DNA of 11,957 nt from Oceanihabitans iliipiscarium (lineage in GTDB: Bacteria; Bacteroidota; Bacteroidia; Flavobacteriales; Flavobacteriaceae). The position numbers and the translations under genes were made by a program. The notes under the pieces were generated by a model. It had not been told where the DNA came from. It ran no database searches and was given only the letters and a program-made list of their open reading frames with translations. The stretch covers positions 1-11,957 of the forward strand of contig NZ_JBHUOV010000014.1 in assembly GCF_042686125.1 (NCBI RefSeq), in the 5' to 3' direction. Below are positions 5,670-11,760 of the stretch, in pieces; the first letter of the stretch is position 1, and each line of letters starts with the position of its first letter.

Positions 5670-8126
5670 GGCCTTTCGTTATATTAATCACTAAACAAAT
5701 CATTTATCCTGTCAATATCAGAGTATGAATCTGAAGTAGAACTATTTGTTCCTCTAGGTCTATCATCGTAATAGTTATCAGCTGAACTTATTTGGTATTC
5801 AAGGTAACTTTCTTCTAATCTACTAGCTAAATCCGAGCTATCGATTCTTAAATCTGAACTAGATATATATGGACCTTTTGAAAGAAATCCCATATCCTTA
5901 AATATATCTAATTCATCCATAATTATGTAATCTATATCATCGTCTAGTGTAAAACCAGTAGTTTCTTCATAATATTCTTCATGTCCAACTTGCACATACT
6001 CTGTATTTGGTGAGTATTCATATTCTGTAATATTATCAACAATAATTTGTTCAATAGTTTCAGATAAATAATCTATTAAAATTTCAGAAACTTCTGCATT
6101 ATTCTCATTTATAAAATCTTCATAAGATTGAGAATAATCATCAAACAAATCTACTATTCTATTATATCTATATTCGTCACCAGCTGAATTATACAAATCA
6201 AGAATAATTGAATTCCAATTATCTAAAATAATATGGTTTAATTCACTTATATAAGAAATTCTTTCAAAAACATTTAAGAAATCGTCAATATTTGAATAAT
6301 GAATATCTTCTAATCGTAAATTTTTAAATAGACGAATAATAACTTTCTTTTCAACAACTCCGCGAAATAGAATTAATAGTGTATTTAGATACTTCAAGTC
6401 GAATCTCTTAGAATCCTCAAACTCTCTTAACTTTTCTTCATTTTTCAGAAGACTTTTATAATATTTTCTTCCTTCATCTTTATTAAAATTTAAGTAATCT
6501 TCTCGGTTAGGATGAAATATGTTTATAATTTGATCAATAAACACTATTCCTTGTATTAGTCTTATTTTTTCAATATTTGACACCTTCAAATAATTAATAA
6601 GAAAATCAGATATAGAAGGATTGATGAAAGAAATTATAGTAGTTTTTTGTTTACCATCATAACTCGTTTTTAAGTACGAACCTTCAAGATTTCTTAGTGA
6701 TTCATTAAATGAATTATGTTTAATTTTATAACCAAAATTTTCTACTTCATTTTCAACTCTAGCGTTATATGCTTGCTCCAATATGCTTTTTGAAGACTCG
6801 CCTCTCAGTGTAAACAACGAGATTAATAAAAACCTTTCTTTGTCGTCCATTTGATTTTCATAAGAACTTCGCCAAATTTCCTCTGGATTATCCAAATTGG
6901 TCATAATAAAATTTAAATAATTTTCAGGTGAAACATTATTCAAATGCACTTTGTTTGTAAAAAACTCAATCAATCTTGGATTATAACTATCGTGCTCAAT
7001 AATTTTAAAATAGCTTTTATCTTGAAAAATATAATCACGGTATTTTTCATCTAGATTCCCAAAATAAATATGATTGTAAAGAATCTTAGCTTTTTGAAGA
7101 AGAGAATATTCATTTAGATATATTTCAAAATTTGATTCTTCATGTAGTTTATTATATCTTAATTTTTCATAAGCTGACAATGCTTGATTCAAAATTGTTG
7201 TACGAGTTGTTAGAATCAGATACTTATTTGGATTTGCTCTAACGCGACTAATAAATCTAATTAATGAGTTTTCTTTATTTCTAGGGTTTAATATTTCATA
7301 AATATTTGAGCCAAGAAAATCATCAAAGTAAATTATTTGTTTTTTATTTTCATCTGGTGATAATAAATTTTCAGCTTCACTAATTTTATCTTCTATTACT
7401 AAATGCTCATAGCCATTATTTATAAAATCCAAAATAATCATTTGTGCTAATGTAGTTTTTCCAACTCCTGGAGCACCTGTTACTAATAGTATTTTTTGAG
7501 TTTTTAGTATTGCCGTAGCCTTATCATGAAATTCAGTCTTAACGTAGTGGCTAATTTTATTTTCTAACTCAGTTGCTAAATATGTAGATTTTAAATAAGA
7601 ACTATGATTCAAAATATTCGTTAAAATTGAGCTACTTGAAAACCATAACTTAAAATGGTTTCTTTCGATATCTTTAAACTTGGAAAGCATTGTGTTAATT
7701 CTTTGATTCCAATAGATATCATTTATACTTTTAACATAAGGATACAAAATTTCTTTTATTTCCTGTGATTCAGAAGGATTTAACTCTAACGAAGTAGCAA
7801 CTATGTAACGTTTAGGCTTTAACTTTTTAATTTTACTAAGTTCTGAATTTTTAAGTTGAAATTTTAATTGAGCAAATTCAGAATTAGCGTAATGTTTTAC
7901 TTGGACAATTATTTTATTATCAATAGTTGTAGAATATCTTAAATCGATTCCTTTGTCTTTTCCAGATTTGAAATTTTGAAATTCAATTTGCATTTCAGCT
8001 GAAAGCAAGTCTCGAATTAAAATCTCAAATTCCTTGTCATTTAAAGTTTTAAAATTATAATTACTCATTTAAAATTGTCAATTCGAGGTTAATAGTTATA
8101 TGCTGTTTCTTAATAATGAAGGCCAA
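5550..8126 (-). mobile_element. Cassette 6 (R6 plus REase-STAND NTPase gene)
   Basis: The terminal inverted repeat is GTTGGCCTT 5667-5675 and AAGGCCAAC 8119-8127, 9/9, with continued similarity offset by one base. At about 2.6 kb it is the largest module in the window. Confidence 0.6.
5684..8068 (-). CDS. Restriction-endonuclease-like domain fused to STAND-type P-loop NTPase, probable phage defence
   Basis: Residues ~1-120 look like a Mrr/PD-(D/E)XK endonuclease-like domain: FEILIRDLL helix, KSGKDKGIDLRY with Asp42, then IIVQVKHY with Gln56-x-Lys58. A P-loop NTPase follows: Walker A GAPGVGKTT (198-206), Walker B IIYFDDFLG (245-253), and LILTTR (284-289) as a sensor-like strand, the arrangement of novel STAND (nSTAND3-like) ATPases. 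The C-terminal ~350 residues are helix-rich and end in a very acidic, Tyr/Asp/Ser-rich region, probably the target-sensing part. Family knowledge: such effector-STAND proteins sense phage components and activate a nuclease to abort infection. The exact family and trigger are inferred. At 794 aa the protein appears complete. It is alone in its cassette; 56 bp separate its ATG from R7 and no clear promoter is visible there. Confidence 0.75.
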   Translation of the reverse strand: MSNYNFKTLNDKEFEILIRDLLSAEMQIEFQNFKSGKDKGIDLRYSTTIDNKIIVQVKHYANSEFAQLKFQLKNSELSKIKKLKPKRYIVATSLELNPSESQEIKEILYPYVKSINDIYWNQRINTMLSKFKDIERNHFKLWFSSSSILTNILNHSSYLKSTYLATELENKISHYVKTEFHDKATAILKTQKILLVTGAPGVGKTTLAQMIILDFINNGYEHLVIEDKISEAENLLSPDENKKQIIYFDDFLGSNIYEILNPRNKENSLIRFISRVRANPNKYLILTTRTTILNQALSAYEKLRYNKLHEESNFEIYLNEYSLLQKAKILYNHIYFGNLDEKYRDYIFQDKSYFKIIEHDSYNPRLIEFFTNKVHLNNVSPENYLNFIMTNLDNPEEIWRSSYENQMDDKERFLLISLFTLRGESSKSILEQAYNARVENEVENFGYKIKHNSFNESLRNLEGSYLKTSYDGKQKTTIISFINPSISDFLINYLKVSNIEKIRLIQGIVFIDQIINIFHPNREDYLNFNKDEGRKYYKSLLKNEEKLREFEDSKRFDLKYLNTLLILFRGVVEKKVIIRLFKNLRLEDIHYSNIDDFLNVFERISYISELNHIILDNWNSIILDLYNSAGDEYRYNRIVDLFDDYSQSYEDFINENNAEVSEILIDYLSETIEQIIVDNITEYEYSPNTEYVQVGHEEYYEETTGFTLDDDIDYIIMDELDIFKDMGFLSKGPYISSSDLRIDSSDLASRLEESYLEYQISSADNYYDDRPRGTNSSTSDSYSDIDRINDLFSD

Positions 8127-8248
8127 CGGTTTTGTGTATGATTTCGTTGCGTGTTTAAGCACTAAAGTTAGCAAATAAATCACAGATAGAAAGTCCGCGA
8201 GGACTTTCGTAAGTAGGCTATAACTAGCAATGAATTATACACGTTGTT
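8125..8248 (-). repeat. R7: attC-like cassette repeat, short form, belonging to the Abi/membrane-protein module
   Basis: The ends are AAC 8125-8127 and GTT 8246-8248. The outer box is TGTGTAT 8133-8139, pairing with ATACACG 8237-8243 through one T8133-G8243 wobble on the plus strand; the spacer is GGTTT instead of GTGTT. The interior has a perfect hairpin GAAAGTCC 8189-8196 / GGACTTTC 8201-8208 with a GCGA loop. The inner sequence is unrelated to R5 and R6 apart from the ends. Confidence 0.85.
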
Positions 8249-8260
8249 GCCAACTGGCTT

Positions 8261-8941
8261 TTAAATTCGCATTATATTATCAACTTTACTTTGAACATTA
8301 TCAATGCTTTCAAAAAAGGGAACTAGTTCTGGTTCTATCCAACGTATTAAATCGTAAAGCTTTGCTCGAATGCTCATTGTTTCAGTACAATCGATATTGT
8401 TCCCATTGAAGCATAATGGTTCACAATGATTAACTCTATTTCTAAAGTTTCTGATGTCATCTAGTTTTGAATAGATACTTGCTCTATCTTCTATTGCAGG
8501 TTTGTTTACGAAAATGTGTATTGGTTGTCCAGCGATTAATGAGTAGTGGTGAGCAAGAAACAAGGCTATCCAAAAACCAAATGTTTGGTCTGAAATAATC
8601 TTTCCACTAGTTATTGGAATACCTCTTCTAGTTAATTTGTTTTCCGTTTTTATTACGGAACGTCTTAAAAAGTAACGTGAATGAGCCAATGTCGCATTTC
8701 TCATAAAACCATTTTTTTGATTTATTATCCAATCAGTATCAACAAAATGGCTTGAAAGCTGTAAATTTAAACTGTTCCTTAATACGACTTCAAATTGAGT
8801 CAATATTGGATGCATAGCTTGAGCTAACCGAATATTTGCATTATATAGTCTTTTGGCTCTATTTTTGTTGTTAGTAGTAGCGGTAAGATATCTGTTATGC
8901 CTTGGTCTGGATAAGTATTTATTTCGTAATTCATTCCTCAT
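8261..8941 (-). CDS. Abi-family (HEPN-like) abortive infection protein, 226 aa
   Basis: The sequence matches the pattern of Abi-like proteins: LSRPRHNRYL near the N-terminus (10-19), KRLYNANIRLAQAMHPILTQFEVVLRNSL (30-58), TFGFWIALF (120-128), and FRNRVNHCEP (166-175). The last contains R167-x4-H172, the Rx4-6H signature of HEPN ribonucleases. Family knowledge links these proteins to phage exclusion by RNA cleavage; activity here is inferred. The length is normal for the family and the ATG at 8939-8941 directly precedes the conserved SRPR region, supporting the start. The gene occupies the 3' (repeat-proximal) half of a two-gene cassette and follows a terminator, so it needs a promoter in 8942-9035, where I see no strong TAnnTTTG box (best near-match TACGTTTC, 9012-9019). 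Confidence 0.8.
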   Translation of the reverse strand: MRNELRNKYLSRPRHNRYLTATTNNKNRAKRLYNANIRLAQAMHPILTQFEVVLRNSLNLQLSSHFVDTDWIINQKNGFMRNATLAHSRYFLRRSVIKTENKLTRRGIPITSGKIISDQTFGFWIALFLAHHYSLIAGQPIHIFVNKPAIEDRASIYSKLDDIRNFRNRVNHCEPLCFNGNNIDCTETMSIRAKLYDLIRWIEPELVPFFESIDNVQSKVDNIMRI

Positions 8942-9035
8942 ATGTTTCGCAATATCGAGAATTATTTGTATATTTGTACCATATAGATTTAGTAAAGCCT
9001 CTTTCTTTATTGAAACGTAACTAAATAGAAGATAT

Positions 9036-9067
9036 AAAAAAGGAACTCTTAATTGAGTTCCTTTTTT
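9036..9067. terminator. Bidirectional rho-independent terminator after the membrane-protein gene
   Basis: GGAACTC 9042-9048 pairs with GAGTTCC 9055-9061, extended by six A (9036-9041) with six T (9062-9067), a 13-bp stem with a 6-base loop. In gene orientation it follows the membrane-protein stop codon by 26 bp. A smaller perfect hairpin, GCTTGTT 9075-9081 / AACAAGC 9085-9091, lies between the two. Confidence 0.85.
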
Positions 9068-9092
9068 GTTTTCGGCTTGTTCTCAACAAGCT

Positions 9093-9671
9093 TTATTTCA
9101 TTATTTCAGTCAGATAAACGATTCCGAAAACCCAACCAATGTAGAGTAGAGTATAAGTCAGCGAATAAACTGCTGAAATTCCAATATCGCCTTTCGTATC
9201 TTTTGATTTGCTAAAAACAAATTTTAATGCTCTAAAGAAAATCCAATATAACATTGCTAAAATTATAAAAAGTGAAAACCAAAAAACTGCTTCCAAAACG
9301 ATTAGCAATACAATGAATAAGATTGACATTCCAATCCACAATAGAATAGATAAAATCAGCCCTCCAATTCCATCTCCAACTTCTACACTCGGAATATCCA
9401 TAGTTGGTGAGGTTCTACCTGTTAAATCTCCAGTTTTAAAATTCCGAAATTTCGGAAAATCGTCAATCAGTCCAATTCCTTTATAGAGACCATAAGTCAT
9501 AAATAGAAAAAGAGCTGTCGCTATAATTCCGAGAGACAAATAGAGGTTAGAAGTCAGACTTCGGTTGTAATTAATTCCAGTTAAATAAACAGTCAGAATT
9601 GTAATTCCGATTACGAGTAATGAAACTATGAAAACGGATTTTCCTTTTAAATAATTCTGTTTAATTTTCAA
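9093..9671 (-). CDS. Multi-pass membrane protein of unknown function, 192 aa
   Basis: No family is recognised. Hydrophobic stretches at ~12-31, ~43-63, ~101-147 (room for two helices) and ~165-188 suggest about five membrane passes. A polar loop at ~64-100 includes DDFPKFRNFKTGDLTGRT and a conserved-looking GDGIGG. The start is TTG at 9669-9671: an in-frame TGA lies 15 bases upstream and the first internal ATG is residue 58, which would delete two helices. TTG is uncommon, so an original ATG may have been lost when the cassette end was formed. The gene is followed by a small hairpin and a strong terminator. Its 5' end lies 28 bp from R8 with no evident promoter. Confidence 0.65.
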   Translation of the reverse strand: MKIKQNYLKGKSVFIVSLLVIGITILTVYLTGINYNRSLTSNLYLSLGIIATALFLFMTYGLYKGIGLIDDFPKFRNFKTGDLTGRTSPTMDIPSVEVGDGIGGLILSILLWIGMSILFIVLLIVLEAVFWFSLFIILAMLYWIFFRALKFVFSKSKDTKGDIGISAVYSLTYTLLYIGWVFGIVYLTEIMK

Positions 9672-9699
9672 TTCAGAGGTTTTTGGTCAGCTTGTTGGC

Positions 9700-9893
9700 A
9701 ACGTGTTCGTGTATGATTTTTTGCGGATTGAGCCGAAGCTATTTTAGCTTTGGATGAGCCATTTCTGGCGAAAAATCCGCTGGAGGAAAATGGCAAGGCT
9801 TTGACTTGCTAATTTTCCGATTAGATAAATATACAAATTGTAGGATAAAATCCTGTTCTTAACCAACACAAGCAATTGATTATACACGTTGTT
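9700..9893 (-). repeat. R8: attC-like cassette repeat, long form, belonging to the nuclease module
   Basis: The ends are AAC 9700-9702 and GTT 9891-9893. It is nearly identical to R9, including the TCCTGTTCTTAACC segment that R1-R7 lack. Hairpin A keeps its stem with a shorter loop and a G-T wobble. Hairpin B (GCCA/TGGC) has lost its innermost pair. Confidence 0.9.
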
Positions 9894-11550
9894 GTACGCT
9901 GGCTTTTTTAAATTTTAGGCACTTATACAAAAATGGTCGATTAATTTTCAGTTCATCGCAAATTTGGCTTTTATTAAATCCTTTTAATTCTAATTCGATA
10001 ATGTTTTCAATAATTTTATTTATTTCCTTCGAAGGTTTTATTATTCCATTTTTAATTTTATAATCTGTTATTATTTGAGAACAATAACTTGGTCTTATTT
10101 TTAATGTATTAGAAATTTCTCCATTGGATCTTTCTTTTAAATATAATTCAATTATTTGTTTTTTTATTTGATTTGAATTCTCTTTTGTTTTTCTTTTTGA
10201 AGTATATTTTAAGCCATTTTTTTCAATAATTTCAATTATTTTATCAGATCTAGAAACTTTTGATAATTCTTTAATTTTTTCAATTCCAATACCTTTTCGA
10301 AATAATTCAAGCACTTTGTTTTCCTGTTTCTCATCTATATAATAATCTGTCTCTCTATTTATAAGTGATAAATTTATTAATTCATTTTTTATTGCATAAA
10401 AGAGAGATTTAAAACATCCAACTTCTTTAATAATTTTCTGATTAGTAAAGTTACATCGACCTTTCTCGCACATTAATAGAAGAAGTTTTATTTTAATTGA
10501 TTTGCTTAATTCGGATTCTAAAACTTGTGTAGGATTATTAAAATCACTTGTCCAATCGAGGTCTTTTGTTTTTTTGTAATTATTAAGATTTATTTCTTTT
10601 TCTAAAGTTTGTTTTATTTTTAAAAGACCTTTAATTCGTATTAATCTTATTTTTTTGTCTTTACAATACTTATTCTTTATCCTATCGTGTTTTTGAGTGT
10701 GTTCTGAATAGTATAAATTATTTTTATCTTGAGAATCGTGTTGTTTACCATCGAGTTCAATAATTGTATTTATTTGTGGTAGATAAAAGTCAAAAGGTAA
10801 TGGGTTTTTTGAACGACAATCATCGAACGTCTTTTGCATTTCAAATTTTATATTTCTATCATACAGTAATTTGTATGTAAATAACTCTAAACTACTCATT
10901 CCATTACCAATGAATAATTGTGTGTCAGATAACTGAATAAAGTCTGACCAGTTGGTTTTGTAGTATCTAAATGGGTCGGATGGTAATTTTAATTCACTAG
11001 TCTTATTGTATTCTTGGTAGAACTTGCTATAATGTTGAGATGCAATAACTCCATTTTCTAAACACTTTTTTCTTGCTTCTACTAGTGTCATAAATTCATA
11101 ATTCCTAGCGTGAATTCCTATCACATCTGCGAAATATTCGTACCCATAAACTTGCCTGATTCTTTCTGCTGAAGGAAAACGACTAGGAACATTAGCATTT
11201 ACATATTGATTTATTGATTCAATTGAATTTTCAGTGCACCATTTTTTTAAATCAGCAATAAATTTAGGTTCTAATAATTTATCTTCTATTCTAGGTTTAG
11301 TTTTAGAGCGTTTAAATTCAAAAAAATCTTTAAATGATTTTCCTGTTTTTTCAATACATAATTTATTTAAATCAATATTTCCAGGAATTCTAATAATCTT
11401 TTGATTCTTGGCATTTTTAAATTTGTGAAGTGTATTTATATTTAAGTTATCCAAAACTTCTTTTATGTGTTGAAAGGTAATTTCGTCTCTTAAAATCTGT
11501 TTGTTAGTCGCTTTGAATTTCATTCGCGGGTTTGTTCAGCTTGCGTACAA
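9702..11550 (-). mobile_element. Cassette 8 (R8 plus PD-(D/E)XK nuclease gene)
   Basis: The terminal inverted repeat is GTTGTACGC 9891-9899 and GCGTACAAC 11543-11551, 9/9. Inside it, as in cassettes 3 and 7, the ends carry CTGGCT on one side and CAGCTT on the other. Confidence 0.6.
9880..11523 (-). CDS. Vsr/DUF559-like PD-(D/E)XK nuclease with integrase-repeat-like region and C-terminal HTH repeats
   Basis: Three parts can be seen. Residues ~144-198 (FMTLVEARKKCLENG, then LPSDPFRYYKTNWSDFI) resemble the short 'integrase repeat unit' (EAR...PsnPxxxYxxxW). Residues ~210-300 form a Vsr-fold PD-(D/E)XK nuclease: SSLELFTYKLL, PLPFDFYLP with Asp245, IIELDGKQH (E256, D258, H262), HDRIKNKYC and IRLIRIKG. 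Residues ~400-540 hold three helix-turn-helix-like units (IGIEKIKELSKV; SNGEISNTLKIRPSYCSQI; FNKSQICDELKINRPFLYK), probably DNA binding. It is likely a sequence-directed DNA nuclease, for defence or mobility; the role is inferred. The last five residues, VQQRV, are encoded by cassette end and R8, which supplies the TAA stop. The ATG at 11521-11523 lies 27 bp from R9. Confidence 0.75.
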   Translation of the reverse strand: MKFKATNKQILRDEITFQHIKEVLDNLNINTLHKFKNAKNQKIIRIPGNIDLNKLCIEKTGKSFKDFFEFKRSKTKPRIEDKLLEPKFIADLKKWCTENSIESINQYVNANVPSRFPSAERIRQVYGYEYFADVIGIHARNYEFMTLVEARKKCLENGVIASQHYSKFYQEYNKTSELKLPSDPFRYYKTNWSDFIQLSDTQLFIGNGMSSLELFTYKLLYDRNIKFEMQKTFDDCRSKNPLPFDFYLPQINTIIELDGKQHDSQDKNNLYYSEHTQKHDRIKNKYCKDKKIRLIRIKGLLKIKQTLEKEINLNNYKKTKDLDWTSDFNNPTQVLESELSKSIKIKLLLLMCEKGRCNFTNQKIIKEVGCFKSLFYAIKNELINLSLINRETDYYIDEKQENKVLELFRKGIGIEKIKELSKVSRSDKIIEIIEKNGLKYTSKRKTKENSNQIKKQIIELYLKERSNGEISNTLKIRPSYCSQIITDYKIKNGIIKPSKEINKIIENIIELELKGFNKSQICDELKINRPFLYKCLKFKKASVQQRV

Positions 11551-11743
11551 CGTGTTCGTGTATGATTTTTTGCGGATTGAGCCGAAGCTATTTTTAGCTT
11601 TGGATGAGCCACATGTGGCGAAAAATCCGCTGGAGGAAAATGGCAAGGCTCTGACTTGCAAATTTTCCGATTAGATAAATATACAAATTGTAGGATAAAA
11701 TCCTGTTCTTAACCAACACAAGCAATTAATTATACACGTTGTT
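11549..11743 (-). repeat. R9: attC-like cassette repeat, long form, belonging to the partial last module
   Basis: The ends are AAC 11549-11551 and GTT 11741-11743. Hairpin B is GCCACATGTGGC (11608-11619), a perfect palindrome. It is nearly identical to R8, suggesting recent duplication or gene conversion, although the two adjacent modules carry unrelated genes. Confidence 0.9.
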
Positions 11744-11760
11744 GTATGTAGTTTTTGCTT

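Larger units (their letters stand above)
8127..9701 (-). mobile_element. Cassette 7 (R7 plus Abi-like gene and membrane-protein gene), possible fused cassette
   Basis: The terminal inverted repeat is GTTGCCAAC 8246-8254 and GTTGGCAAC 9694-9702, 9/9. Unlike the toxin-antitoxin module, the two genes are separated by 151 bp containing a strong terminator, so they are not an operon. CAACAAGCT at 9084-9092, beside the stop of the second gene, is the reverse complement of AGCTTGTTG at 9689-9697, as if this gene once had its own cassette end. Confidence 0.55.

Noticed and set aside
9208..9486. 92-aa open frame on the plus strand
   Set aside because: It is antisense to the multi-pass membrane protein gene; the hydrophobic pattern on the minus strand is clearly the coding one.
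23..11743. CRISPR array
   Set aside because: The repeats are 122-199 bp, imperfect, internally palindromic and separated by whole genes of 0.4-2.4 kb, not by short uniform spacers; no cas genes are present.
23..11743. MITEs or IS remnants between genes
   Set aside because: No target-site duplications are seen; the bases outside each repeat pair across the gene and not across the repeat, which a transposon insertion would not produce.
23..11743. Ordinary transcription terminators between genes
   Set aside because: The hairpins are multiple, stacked and flanked by conserved outer boxes, and are not followed by consistent T-runs in gene orientation.
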